This document shows positions 23,969-35,565 of a stretch of DNA of 64,000 nt, piece after piece. Below the pieces are notes generated by a model, which saw only the letters and a list, made by a program, of their open reading frames with translations, did not search any database and was not told where the DNA came from. Each line of letters opens with the position of its first letter. The stretch's first letter is position 1. Position numbers and translations under genes: made by a program. This DNA comes from Leptodontidium sp. MPI-SDFR-AT-0119. Its lineage: Eukaryota; Ascomycota; Leotiomycetes; Helotiales; Leptodontidiaceae. Location: NCBI GenBank assembly GCA_020726505.1, contig JAHLEZ010000012.1, forward strand, positions 1,302,001 through 1,366,000, written 5' to 3'.

Positions 23969-24376
23969 ATGTCAACTCCAATCAAGATCCAAGTGCCTCA
24001 AGGCACAACCTCGATGTATCTCACAGCACTGTCGCTCTATGAGGAACGCTGTCAGATCGCCGTCAACTGGACTGACGGAAGTGCTACATTTGGAGCAACT
24101 TTTGTCGGCCCGAATCCTCAGTTTGTTCTTGCTGATAAGGTGTTCGGCTTACCAATCATCTCGCTCAACGATTCCATCCCCAAGGAGATTTCAGTCTGTT
24201 TCAAGTTCCACGATACAACGCATACACTCTCAAGCCCAGCAACAACAAATGTTGGGCCGCAAGGAAACGGAACTCAGATCCAGATTACCGGCTATACCTC
24301 TGCCGACAAGAAGCAAGAGAAGCCAACGACAGTCACTATTCTTTTCCAGAGCAATCTGCATGGGCTCAAGAAGTAG
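23969..24376 (+). CDS. Hypothetical small beta-rich protein, 135 aa
   Basis: Single-exon frame starting MSTPIKIQVPQG. Composition is rich in Thr, Val, Ile and Gly with regular alternation (IQVPQGTTSMYLTALSLYE, QIQITGYTS, TTVTILFQSN), suggesting a beta sandwich of cytosolic type; there is no signal peptide. One Cys at CQIAVNW and one at VCFKFH could pair but need not. I do not recognise the family. It is divergent from FHIP with 282 bp between start codons, and its upstream region is CT-rich, consistent with a fungal promoter and leader. Confidence 0.6.
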   Translation: MSTPIKIQVPQGTTSMYLTALSLYEERCQIAVNWTDGSATFGATFVGPNPQFVLADKVFGLPIISLNDSIPKEISVCFKFHDTTHTLSSPATTNVGPQGNGTQIQITGYTSADKKQEKPTTVTILFQSNLHGLKK

Positions 24377-25850
24377 CCGAGCATTATTTGCGTTACGGTA
24401 GCATCAAGAGTGCTTCTTTCCTCTCCAGTTCTGACACTTTCAGATATCCTACGTTCAAGGGACTCGCACCATAATGAACGGCAAGCCAAGTCTATGACCA
24501 GAGCGAGAGACTACTTATCAGACCCTTGACCGGGATGCTTCTGGAACAGTAAGAGGTTATGGACAAATCCAAAAACATTCAAATCCGTCAAGCATACCGC
24601 GTGACACTTCGCGCATGAAAAAGCCAGCATTTCGGGCCCCTCATATCGCCCGATGATAGAGTTAGGAGCTGAGCGCCCCCTTGCATCATTTCGAATTATC
24701 GAAACTTTTCTTAGGGGCATCGTGAATGATCAAGTCATGTCATGATTGAAAGCGCTGCCAAAAATCTTATGGAGAAGGCAGAAGTCGTCTACCTCCACTA
24801 AAACAGGCAGTCATTTCAACAAGTGTTTTCAGATAGACCTACGGAGTGAAGGATATACAAGTTAGGGTTGCAATATTACTTTTTTGGCACAAGAACTCGG
24901 CTGCATGAATCCTTTATCAGAACTTGAGCACTTTTCAAATCTTAGACATTCGGCTGTCATGTGGGAGAAGTCCTCAGATGCTATCAGTACCGGTATCAGT
25001 ATATCGATCGAGGCACTCTGAGATGGAGGTGGGGGATTGGATCACATCATTTTGGACATGGGTAGAGCCCGGTTCATGGCTATTCCCGCTCCTTGCGCAA
25101 CCGGGGTGCTTTCATAGTATTTCCTCCTTCCCAATCGGGATCGACCTCCAGGTTCTCCTTACTCGTTTCTCCATAGCCCGAGCACTTTGACTGTGATATC
25201 TCGGCACTGTGCGCAAGTGCCGGTCAATGTTTCTACAGTTGTACTTTTGCATTTTCATACCTTGTACAATCATGCGATCGGTTTTCTCTCTACCCCCGGC
25301 CATCCCACTTTACTGTCAACTTAGCGTCTACATGGACAAGGAATCTGAACATGACGAAGATAAGAATCATATCGTCGCAAGGGCAAGATCACAGAACCTG
25401 CAGCATCTCCGAGCGTTTATTGAATACCCCGCATGTCACCTTCCAAAAAGCGAACACGGTCCCGAAAAAGAGGCCGCGAGATATCGGGCAAATGTAATAG
25501 ACTCCTCACTCTTCCACTTCTTTTGAAAACATACGCATCTCACTGGTAGTCAGAGCGACTAGAAGGGATTTATCGCAAGGTATCATAGACAACAACTGCT
25601 ATACCTCGTTATTGACATTCCACATCTAGCTAAGTGCAATGGTGGAAGAATGCGTTCTCAACATGTACAACCTTCCTGATAAAGATGTCTATGCACTTCC
25701 GTCCAAGACAACGGACGAAAGTCTTATCGTGAATAAGCTTTGGTCAAGAGTTGTGGACCTTGGCAGGGTCCAGGTCATGCACTTGTCTTTGCAAGCCAGA
25801 TATGGACAAGCAACTGGTGACCACATATGATCCATACATAAATTTCCAAG
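24377..25850. other. Intergenic region
   Basis: About 1.5 kb without a supported gene. Short plus-strand frames at 25209-25526 and 25639-25830 show no motif or splice connection. Confidence 0.4.
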
Positions 25851-25856
25851 TATAAA
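25851..25856 (+). promoter_or_regulatory. TATA box of the sedolisin gene
   Basis: TATAAA lies 74 bp before the sedolisin ATG, a typical spacing for a regulated fungal secreted-hydrolase gene. Assigned from position only. Confidence 0.5.
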
Positions 25857-25924
25857 TGACCTACGGAAGCCCTTTGATCATAGCTGCATATTCTTCTTCC
25901 AAAGACAGGTTCATATATTTCAGC

Positions 25925-28226
25925 ATGAAGCTCTCTATCTTGGCTCTCATTGGTGGAGTTGTGACCATTTCGTTCGCTCATCCTGCACCTCCAACCCATG
26001 TTGTGCATGAGAAGCGTGAAGCTCAGCTCGACAAGTGGTCTAAACGTGATGTCAAACTCAACCGAGATGCCATCATCCCTTTATCCATTGGCTTGACGCA
26101 ACGAAACCTTGGTAAGCTCACATCGTTGCAATTCCCCACCCGTTGGCTGGCGATGGAGCCTACGTTATCCACTTCACAACAATGATGCAAGAGATTACGT
26201 GAAGCACAATCTAATCAATTGTACAGAAAGGGGTTACGAGCTCTTGATGGATGTCTCTCACCCGGAGAGTTCTAACTACGGGAAACACTGGTCTATGCAA
26301 AAAGCAAGCAATTCCCGTGCTTTCACAGAGTTATCTCTAACTACCACAGATCAAAGAAACGTTTGCTCCATCAGTTGAGACCATCACTGCTGTCAAGCAG
26401 TGGCTCATTGAGAGCGGCATTGCCCACGAGAGAATTCAGTCTTCCAAAAGCTTGACATGGCTCAAGGTCAACGCCACCGTTGAAGAGGCAGAGTCTCTCC
26501 TGAAGACAGAGTATTTCATCTACACCAATGCCAACACGGGCAAAGATCATCTCGCTTGCGATGACTACAGCGTTCCGGCCAGCATCAGACACCACATTGA
26601 CTTGATCACCCCCACTATCCATTTTGATGCAACTGTCAGACAGAAGAAGCAACGCCGAGACCTGCAAGGTCGAAGCCTCAAAGTCCACCCAGTATCCCAG
26701 GCTCACCCTAATCCAAATGCTGTACCCCAACCAGCTGTCACTTACAACTTGGCAAATTGCTACACCTATGTTACCCCTGACTGTCTGCGCGCTCTGTATA
26801 ATTTCACCAATGGCACTCTTGCGCTGTAAGTTTAGTGTTTCTCGAATTCCTCAACATGATTCCCTAATTTTCCCAGATCCTCGTACGGCATCGTGGAATA
26901 TACTCCTCAGGCCTTCCTACAAACCGACTTGAATCTCTTCTACGCAAACTTAGCCCGTCAAATCCCGAGTGCAACTGGCCCAACCATAGACTTGATTGAT
27001 GGCGCTGTTGTCCAGACTACCAGCAAAAGTTTCGACTACAACGGCGAGTCGGACCTTGACCTTGAATATGCCATCGCTCTCGGTATGTAATCACCAATAA
27101 TTCCAGGTGGCAGTATCCTTTCAGTAAATTCTGACAATATCCAGTTTACCCACAGAAAGTCACACTTTACCAGACTGGCGACACTGTCGAAGGTGCCTCC
27201 TTCAATAACTTCTTGGATGCCATTGATGGATCGTATTGCACTTCGGGGGGTGGAGACGATGCAATCTACGATGGAATATATCCCGACACTGCTAGTGGAG
27301 GGTACAAAGGTGCCGAGGTAAGCCACCAACGCTCGTTTCTCCTTTCTTTTCGTTCCCAAGACAGCATTCACTCCGTATGAGACGATTACTGATACCTGTT
27401 GCGAATTCTTCAGACCTGTGGAGCCTTCGCGCCAGCATCCGTTATCTCCACCTCGTATGGTTACAATGAAGCTGATCTCTCAGCTGCCTACCAGACTCGC
27501 CAATGCAACGAGTACATGAAGCTCGGACTGGCTGGAGTGACATTCCTCTACTCATCTGGCGACTACGGAGTTGCAGGAAACGGTGGGCAATGCTGCACCA
27601 AAGCAAAATGCGCTGGAGGAACCTACAACTCCGGCACGACCGGAACCTTCAACCCATCATTCCCAGCCACATGCCCCTACATCACAGCAGTCGGTGCCAC
27701 CCAGATTAAGCCTAACACAGCTGTCACTGCCACCGCTCCAGAAGAAGCGTGCCAAACAGTCATTTACTCAGGTGGTGGCTTCAGCAACGTGTTTGCCATG
27801 CCTTCATACCAGTCATCTTCCGTAGCGACATACTTCACATCGCACAAACCAACTTTCACCGCCACGCAATATAACAACTCCCAAACCGTCCGAGGCTACC
27901 CCGATGTGGCCGCAAACGGAGCAAACTATGTCGTTGCCGTTGATGGAGCTCTCTCACTCGTCTACGGTACTTCAGCATCTGCTCCTACTTTCGGCGCGAT
28001 CATCACTTTGATCAACGAGGAGAGAATCAAGGCGGGGAAGTCTGCTGTTGGGTTCATTAATCCGACGATTTATGCTAATCCTGCTGCGTTCAACGATATT
28101 GTCACTGGTGGTAATCAGGGTTGTGGTACTGCTGGGTTCACATCTGTTGCGGGGTGGGATCCAGTTACCGGTCTTGGTACGCCGAATTACACTAAGCTTC
28201 TTGCTGTTTTCTCGGCGCTTCCTTGA
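25925..28226 (+). CDS. Secreted sedolisin (S53 tripeptidyl-peptidase-like)
   Basis: Acid serine-carboxyl peptidase of family S53, secreted. Six exons: 25925-26111, 26227-26303, 26350-26825, 26877-27082, 27145-27317 and 27414-28226, giving 643 aa. It begins with a signal peptide (KLSILALIGGVVTISFA), then an activation prodomain (PLSIGLTQRNL, MDVSHPESSNYGKHWS). The mature enzyme shows the catalytic Glu and Asp in GESDLDLEYAIAL (Glu-x3-Asp), the oxyanion Asp in SSGDYGVAG and the nucleophile in YGTSASAP. A C-terminal calcium-site Asp is expected near FNDIVTGGNQGC. The second intron (26304-26349) starts with GC, not GT, but has a good CTAAC branch site and keeps frame. Nothing suggests damage. Tripeptidyl versus endopeptidase activity cannot be told from motifs alone. 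Confidence 0.92.
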
Positions 28227-28456
28227 AAATCCCAGGGCAAATTGGGAATACACAGATGTCAGGCGAAGTATATGGATAGAGTGGTCAAGTGAACTTGGAG
28301 GAGGGAATGAAATTATTCTTGATTTGCGTTTCCCTGTATGAGGCTTTGAATTCATGGTTTATTCAATTTCTTTTTGCTAAATGGCAATGCCCAAAATGGC
28401 TCCTTCATTTATCCAATCCACAATATCTATCTGAATAATTTCAATGCAAAGAGAAA

Positions 28457-28473
28457 GGGGGGGGGGGGGGGGG
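28457..28473. repeat. 17-nt poly-G tract
   Basis: Seventeen consecutive G in the convergent 3' interval between the sedolisin gene and the broken secreted-protein gene. Confidence 0.95.
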
Positions 28474-28683
28474 TTCAAAGCACCAAAGCATGGTTAAAAT
28501 ACAATCTCAAAGCCAAGAAGCTACAAACAATCTGCTCCATTCCTTCTCCACCGAGCCTCTCATTCCCCCTCGGTTATCCTCGCACAAACCTATCTCTGTT
28601 CCCAGCTTAAAGCTGGAAGTAAGCAACAAAGCTAGCCGCGACCAAAGTCACCAGTATCTGCAATCCAAAACCATGTTCGAACC

Positions 28684-29704
28684 TCATAGCATGCTAGTAG
28701 TAGTAGCGCTCGCACTTCCACTGGCAGTCCCAGAGGCAGAAGGCCTAGCCGTTCCCGAAGCCGAAGGCGATGCTTCAGCCACTGTGGCATTAGCTGGTGC
28801 AAATGCTACTCCTTTAGCTGGATACGCATCACAGTTCGCGGATTTGTCAAGAGGACCATCTTCATTGATGCAAACGGATTGCAGGTAGTCACCACCTGCT
28901 ACACCTTCGACCGTGAAAGCTGGTGCGCAACGTGTGTTGAATGGCGCCATCAATGTTTTCCAGTTCTCGGCATCGGCTTTTGAGAAGCCGATTGAGGAAG
29001 AGGCGTCGACGAGTTGCTAGATGAAGAAGTCGTTCTCAGCTTTGGAAATATCCATGAAGCTGTAGTCAATGGCAGAGTATCAGTGAGTTGCTCGAAAGTA
29101 TGGAGAGGCTAGACTTGACTTACCAGTGGAGTTTGTACATGCTGGGCTCCCCTTCGTAGACTGGAAAGATGTCGCTTGTGCCTTGCTCCGAGCACTTGAT
29201 TTGGTTGCCGAAGTATTGCCAAATATGGTTGAGCAGGAAGCAACAATGAAGTCAGCCTCATGGTCCGAAGGACTTGTTCTCTGGGTAGGCATCTTACTGT
29301 TGTGCAGACGTGGTCCCAATAGAAGACATATTCAACTTCAAAGAATCCGCACCACCATCATCTAAGAAGAGTTTGGATACACCGACATCTCCATCCCCAG
29401 GTGGTGTTGTGGAGAGCAGAGCCCCAGTGAAGTATGGCAGGAGGTTGACGTCCTTACCATCCTGGACACCTGGAGCGGCGATGCCGTGGACTGGAATGCC
29501 AACATTCGGTGTGGTGTAGTTTCCCAGTACGACGGTGTTCATGAGAATTGTCATCAGCAGCTTCTGGCTTGCAGCTGTCTTCTCGCCCAGAATCGTCTCC
29601 GAGTAGTAGTCGCAGATGGTCACATTGGCCGGACGTTGGGCAAGTGCTCCGGTGGAGAGACTGAGGGTAGCCAGGAGGCTCAACTTCTTGATGATGGACG
29701 CCAT
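28684..29704 (-). pseudogene. Broken gene for a secreted cell-surface-like protein
   Basis: The N-terminal 136 codons are intact: a signal peptide (LSLLATLSLSTGALA), then NVTICDYYSETILG, GNYTTPNVGIPVHGI and KDVNLLPYFTGALLSTTPPG, a pattern I know from an uncharacterised ascomycete secreted-protein family with a Ser-rich, possibly GPI-anchored tail. After SIGTTSAQQ the family continuation (LLNHIWQYFG...KCSEQG) is present but in another frame, with no in-frame acceptor that I can find. Further on, after a good intron (gtaagt...ctacag), codon 29018-29020 is TAG where the reading otherwise continues FFI-stop-QLVDASS. The tail (SPSASGTARPSASGTASGSAS) then reads open to 28684. One frameshift plus one nonsense codon make it a pseudogene. 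The TAG differs from CAG by one C-to-T change, as repeat-induced or ordinary deamination would give. Confidence 0.65.
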
Positions 29705-30412
29705 TGTGAGAGGGGTAGCTTCCTTTCGCGTTCAAGTTGGAAGTAACAGCAAGCAATGATAATTTAGCAGTGGCCGAAACAAGCTTGAACCTAAGGAGAA
29801 CGGTGTACGAAAACCAGATGAACCATGGGAAGGAAGAACAAAACTCTTAACTTATACAGGCGAGCTTGGGAGAAAATACCTAGCAGGAGAGCTAATCAAG
29901 AGCTATTCATTGGCCAGTACACGAGTTTTCATTTGGCTGCAGGTCCCTGCATTCAATTTCACATTTGGCTCTCGTCTGGGTCAAATACACTTCCCGTCCT
30001 TGTTGGGGGCTATCCCTTCTAGTTGGACATCTCTTAGCAGTGGAAATTCAGCGCATGGAAATGACATTCTCTCGTTGCTGTGATTTGACTAAAACAGCAC
30101 TTTTGATTGGTCTACCGATCCAATGCCTTTCAAGACAACAGCACTGATCGACACAGAAGGATGAGCTGGAGAGAAGAATAGAGAGAGGCTACGACTAACA
30201 TGCTTCAAGATTTGTATTTCATGCCTTGATATCGTATTATTAACCCATAATACCATTTTCTGTCCCGCAGAATCAAAACAGTTCTTATAAAGCCCTTTCC
30301 TCAATCTATCCTCTAATGATATAGATAGAACTGTGCCAGACTCAGTGAAATATCCCATGCCAGCCCGGACTCCAAATGCTTCTAGTAAAGCTCTCTCCTC
30401 TCACCTCTACGC
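29705..30412. other. Intergenic region
   Basis: Between two minus-strand genes; holds the promoter of the broken gene and the 3' flank of the Zn2Cys6 factor. No coding signal seen. Confidence 0.5.
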
Positions 30413-31950
30413 CTATAGATACGATTGTGCCAAACCCAATAAATACCCTAGACCAAACTCGGCGTTGTCATCATCCAGTGCCCGCAGTGCTCTATCTATC
30501 TTCTCTGCACAAATCTCAACCAGCGTCTCCTTGTATCGTGCTGGGAAAACAGGCATCACAGCCAGCACCAAGCCATAGAAATGGGCAGTGAGCAGAATCT
30601 GCTCCACAGCATCATCCGTCTTCCTCATATCAGTCCAGAATAGCCAGGAGCGAAGCCCGGCGAGCTGGTGGTACTGCTCCACTTCATCCACCTCAGACAT
30701 TGCGTCCGAGACTGAGCAAGCGAGCTTTTCCAGCTCTTCGAAACCAGCTGCCCGCCATTTTGGGAGACCTATCAAGTTGTTTGTGTTCAGAATGAAGTGG
30801 ATAAGGTCTGCGATATTTTTCTTCATCGTGGAGACGTCTTTGAGGAGGGCGTTGGTGTGTGGGTTGGAATTCCGAGCACATTTTCGGAGTTGGAGGTCGT
30901 TACTCAACATGCCGGGGTATGCTGTGTGGAAGTTGTTGTTGATGATGTGAGTTATCGACTGGTGTTGTCAGTATTTGATTTGGACATAAAAGAGAACGGG
31001 CTGGAATATAATATACTATACCTTTGAGTAGCCGTCGACATACACTGCCCATTCTTCCCTATGACATACGTTAGCGACGATGAACGTGAATGGGAATGGA
31101 GTATGTACCAACTGTCCGCAGTTGCAGATAGAAACACTGAAGATGTTATGACAGCATCACAATTAGACTGTCCGAAGTTGTCGATTTCTTTCTGCAGAGC
31201 ACTCAACGCTAGTCCCCTGTGCCTGATGCATACATCATCGGCAACGGGACTGCGAGTTACGCGAAAGTGAGTGTACGCCCCTAAGCCAACGACTGCATGC
31301 TTCACACAGGCAAATTCTGCGGTCAAGAGATTGAACCTGGTTGTAAAGTCAGCTGGTGAGAATTTTGGGGTTTGGAATGGGAAGCACTTACTTGGGTTTG
31401 TAGTGTTGAGCTATAGTCATCATCATACCGCGAGACATGGACCTCTGCAGCATCATCTCCCGAGATTCCTTCACGATTGTCATATCCGATAGAGAAAGGT
31501 CTTGTTGGTTGGAGACTGGATGTTCAGAGTAGAAGATGTCAAAATCACTAGGCGAGTTTCTGGCTAACCATGCTTGCTGAGAAGCCGCGGGGTAGGCTGT
31601 CGTAGAGAGAGTTGTCCCTGGCCTTCCAGTCTCAGTTGACAGACCGGATGAACTACTCACGCCCTCGGCATTGCTATCTGGGCTTGAACTACGAGTGGTA
31701 TAGCTACATTCTCGGCCTAGGCGGATGCAGTTTCGACTAGAACGGAGAATTGTTAGAAACCTCTGATGCCAAATCACTGCAATGGCCGTATCGATGGCAT
31801 TGGTTAAGATGGAGTGTGGATGCTGTGATTTGAAAGATCTCTATGGACTGACCAGTATGGAAGGCGTTCATCGCATCGAACATGACGATCCTTGCACGTC
31901 ACGCACCCTTTCCTTGATCTTGCATGCGTTCTGCGTCGCATAGTAGCCAT
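30413..31950 (-). CDS. Zn2Cys6 fungal transcription factor
   Basis: Five exons on the minus strand: 31853-31950, 31392-31736, 31109-31336, 31022-31058 and 30413-30958, giving 417 aa. The zinc cluster is split by the first intron: GCVTCKDRHVRCDERLPYC joins RNCIRLGREC, giving the spacing C-x2-C-x6-C-x5-C-x2-C-x6-C. A Ser/Thr-rich linker follows, then the fungal-specific helical domain (AEFACVKHAVVGLGAYTH, ALSALQKEIDNFG). A 37-nt exon encodes most of EEWAVYVDGYSK. The C-terminal helices (IGLPKWRAAGFEELEKLA, LFWTDMRKTDDAVEQILLTAHFYGL) are typical of small C6 factors. It should be a nuclear DNA-binding regulator. Targets are unknown; the nearby sedolisin and alpha/beta hydrolase are candidates only by proximity. 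Confidence 0.88.
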
Positions 31951-32636
31951 TGTTGCTTTGCTACACAGAGTAGTGGTGAAGTTGTTGTTGTTTTTGTGAT
32001 CTTTAGGCCAAGGTATATCCCTACTACCTATATAGTGTCTCTCAAACTGCGCACTTTTGACTGAAGTCTTGTGGGTACATAGTCGAGCAGCATCTCATTT
32101 CTAGCAAGGAGTATGTAGCTGAAGATCTGCCAAATAAATTCAAATTCTCACGAGATTTGCCCACAGTGCTGAAGCGTGGACTGGGGAAAGATGGTGCATC
32201 GAGACTTGATACTGGCCTGGACGTACGGTGTCCAGGCTGTTGGCGAACCCTGGAGGCATAACGGTGCGGCCGAGCCAGGCACCACAATAAAAAAGTCAAC
32301 ATTATTGCGACCTACACCACAGGCAGCTGGCATTGGAGGGATTTAAGTCGGGGGCTTCCGAGATTGGAAGGCTAGATTCCAAACCGATTCCACACGTTTG
32401 AATAGGGAAATGTTACCCTTTGGTTTGAGTGGCCACGAAATTTTTAAGCTACAGTTACGGACGCTGCATGAGAGGGCTGAGGGCAGCGAATAAAGTTGAG
32501 CAGTCAGCAGCCTCCAGATCCAATAGGGGGTTGAGTTCCCTGCCAAGCGAGGCAGTCAAGTGAATGAAATAAACAGGGGAGAGAATTCCAGATGACTACG
32601 CCGTTACTACGCCTCAACTTGGCAACAATATAACCA
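31951..32636. other. Intergenic region
   Basis: Upstream region of the Zn2Cys6 factor. Short frames only. Confidence 0.4.
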
Positions 32637-33056
32637 ATGAACGTTTCAGCGCACCGCCTCGTAGCAGCCACCATTTGGATTCTGGGGTCCAAAAGAAGAC
32701 ATTCCCCCTTATTCTCCATGATCGAAAACTCAAATCATTCACAACGTAAGATAACAACTGGGAATAACCTCACGGTGATACTTCGCAGTTGCGGGAATGA
32801 AGAGTCTGCCTTACACCCATCGCGAAATGAGGATATATCGGAGCAATTTCGTGCATACGGGACGATAAGAAGATACCAGGTAATTGACAAATACGGCCGC
32901 CCCTGGCTTTTCAGGTGCGTGTACGACGTCAGTCTCCAGACACCACACATTTGCAGTAATGAACAAAATGATCGGCAACCACCTTCGAACAATTTTTTTT
33001 TCACGATGGAGACAGGCGAATTCCTGACCGGTCAATTATCACGCGATGGATATTGA
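32637..33056 (+). CDS. Hypothetical frame, 139 aa
   Basis: Open frame with a second possible start at 32718 (MIENSNHSQRK, 112 aa). It has no motif, signal peptide or helix that I recognise. It is convergent with the alpha/beta hydrolase, 40 bp apart. Support is length only, so it may be the hydrolase's 3' untranslated region read on the other strand. Confidence 0.25.
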   Translation: MNVSAHRLVAATIWILGSKRRHSPLFSMIENSNHSQRKITTGNNLTVILRSCGNEESALHPSRNEDISEQFRAYGTIRRYQVIDKYGRPWLFRCVYDVSLQTPHICSNEQNDRQPPSNNFFFTMETGEFLTGQLSRDGY

Positions 33057-33095
33057 ATTGGATTGTCACTAAGACCCGTCATAATTACAATCCGC

Positions 33096-34127
33096 TCAAA
33101 TCCGACTTCCTTCATCGCGACTCAACTTATCCAGCAGCCCTCGCAGCTCAACGGCAACCAATCTCGGATCATCCTTATGAATAAGATGTCCGCTACCCTT
33201 CGCAAATATCAATCCTTTCCTGATTTGAGGTTTCGTAAGTCGTGTCAGTCCTTCAGAGTACTCCGTCCAAACAGGCTCGCCGTATACCTCCGACACACGC
33301 TTGGGGATTCCAAGAAGCTACTCTGATGTCAGCAAACAATTTTCACGATGGAAAGAAGCTCCTACCTTCACCCATTGCCTAGCATTTACTACTGGATCGT
33401 GCTGGATGACAGTCACATAGGGCGTCCTTGGTCCAGGTCCAACCAGTTGTGGAGCATCGGAATATGGGAGTAACTCGGGAAGATTCCCTCGCCAAAGACC
33501 CTCCTTATTTGGAGCATCTGGATGATATACTATTCCCAATTTGTTCCTTGCGGTATTCAAGTCTTGTGCAGTGACTCCGTTGAGAAGGTCCTCCTCTCTG
33601 AATCCTGGCGCGTGAGGGTCGGGATAAACAGCGATAGAATCCGAATTCGCCAGCGTTGAATCTAAGAACAGATACCCAGTCACAGTTCTTGGATGCTCTG
33701 CTGCATAGAGTCTTGCGATGGCAACGCCTATCGATGCGGCAACGAAGACAATGCCAAGGTTGTCGATATCCTCCCTGTTTATGCCCAGCCGAGTCTCTCC
33801 AACTTTCTCAATCAATTCTCTCAAGTCGTGTGCAGCTTCCAAACAATCCCTCCCATGTCCTTGTGGTCTCCCGGGAACATCTTGGTTCCTGCCAATCGTG
33901 GTTCCTTGTCCAGGTCTATCGTATGCGAGGAAAGGAGTCGAATATGGCCGCCTTCGTGGTTTCAGCAGCGAGTCAATCGCAGGACACCAATGTGACTTCG
34001 GGCTGTCCATGCCATTGAGGAATACAATCAGTGTGTCTCGTGGGGAAGGTCGTTCCGGGGGTGGGAAGAACGAGCATGCGATTCGAATTTGAGGGTCCCG
34101 ATTCAGTGGAACAAAGAATTTCTCCAT
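33096..34127 (-). CDS. Alpha/beta hydrolase
   Basis: Two exons on the minus strand, 33366-34127 and 33096-33317, give 327 aa. The first beta strands and oxyanion region read TLIVFLNGMDSPKSHW, followed by FLAYDRPGQGTT. The nucleophile elbow is FVAASIGVAIA (consensus G-x-S-x-G reduced to A-x-S-x-G type, as in several fungal members). The C-terminal exon brings GSGHLIHKDDP with the catalytic His. There is no signal peptide, so it is probably cytosolic. The likely reaction is ester or amide hydrolysis; the substrate is unknown. The 48-bp intron contains a good branch site (gctgac) and its acceptor agtag keeps frame. Confidence 0.8.
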
Positions 34128-35518
34128 TTCGACAAACTTCTACCTGAATATCCAAAAGAAACGTCGAAGCAGATAATATAAACATATGAAGAGAAATATG
34201 TAACCGATGTTTGAGGCTTCAAGCAGTCTAGAGGAGCTGCACTGGGAGATTTTGGTGACGGATATAGCAGTGGCTGCGTCGGAATCCAAGTACCGTACCT
34301 GACCTACCTACTTATGTGCAGCCACCGAGCCGCGAGCTTATAAATGAGGGGTACAGTAAGGAGGATAGCCTGTTTTTGGCAGTAGCAGCGGTGAAGTTCC
34401 CCCTTTCAAAACCAAGAATAAACCCAAAAAAATCGCTCAAGTTGAAGTTTTCCGCCTTTTGTACTACATTTGCCCACGGGAAAATCACGCCCCAACTGAC
34501 AATCCGGTACCTAAACCTGTCGATACGACCCCCAAAACCCCCTTTGAAAACCGGGAAGGTACAAGGAAACCAATTGCAATCAATTATTGACGTGAGAAAT
34601 GGAGACAAGATGACAAACGTCTTGAATTGGCTTGTTGAACCTCACCGATATCCTTCCAGATTGAGCGGTCAAGATGGCTGATGCCAAGATCAGCTTACCC
34701 TTGAAAACGGACCCCAAGATCCGCTTAGTCAAGCTTTTGGGTTCGCAAATAGCCTCGTATGGTTGGCTTGCCACACGGTTGATTACTCGAGGGGGGGCTT
34801 GTGGAGATGTGAATTGTCCAGTTAAAGTGTTTGAATGGATATGTGCAGGGAAAGGGGGCGTCGCTTGTTTCCTTTTCCTGTGCTGTGATGACTTTGTGTC
34901 TTATCGTCAGCTTTCTGAGCTCTGTACAGCATGATAACGGGAAGCCGTGCAGCTAGCTGATCGATACGTTGTGAGGATCCGATATACGAGATTGACGATG
35001 CGTATCGAGAGCAGAACTCCCGTCAGGGCGGTACTAGGTCTTGGCACGTGACGAGCCAATGCACCAACGGTTTGGGCTGAACATGGCAATAACACATGGC
35101 CGAGTGGATTTCATTTCTCAATACAGTTTCCATTTCCGACCCAAGTGCTATGAGGCATTGTGGTTTTTAATACGCAAACTGTTGAAGAATGTTGACGAAT
35201 GACGAATTGGCGACGTTGCTGTAGCGATATTTTGCCGAAGAAAACAAACGTGGGTCAGCTTAATTTTGTCTGAAGTACTTGGAAATATCTCAGCGAGAGA
35301 TTAGAACAACGCATTTATTTCTTAACCTGCAAGAAAAGACTATCAAAATATACTTAGAGAGAAACCCCCCCCCCAAAAAAAAATTCAAGTCAAGCCAGTC
35401 TCGCACAACATTAATTTTCAATCATGGGATGGGGAATACTTACGATTGAGCGCGAAGCAAACTTATCATTCCACACTCCGATAACAACTACCATCCCAAT
35501 TTGGCGGCGAAGCCCATC
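34128..35518. other. Intergenic region
   Basis: About 1.4 kb without a supported gene. A short plus-strand frame at 34674 (MADAKISLPLKTDP) lacks other evidence. A C10A9 tract lies at about 35365-35383. Confidence 0.4.
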
Positions 35519-35565
35519 GTGCCGGTCGTGGGATTGAACCACGGGTGGCTAAGAGATCCTCTGGT
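35519..35565 (-). other. tRNA-like 3' fragment (T arm)
   Basis: On the minus strand the sequence reads a perfect 5-bp stem CGTGG/CCACG around the 7-nt loop TTCAATC (35527-35543), matching a tRNA T arm and the internal B box, followed by ACCGGCA where an acceptor 3' strand would be. Just upstream, CTCTTAG could be an anticodon loop with a Lys-type CTT anticodon. I cannot find a pairing 5' acceptor strand (TGCCGGT) or a D arm with an A box. It is best described as a tRNA remnant, not a working gene. Confidence 0.35.

Noticed and set aside
25209..25830. Two short plus-strand frames before the sedolisin
   Set aside because: No motif, no junction linking them and no signal of codon constraint visible by eye.
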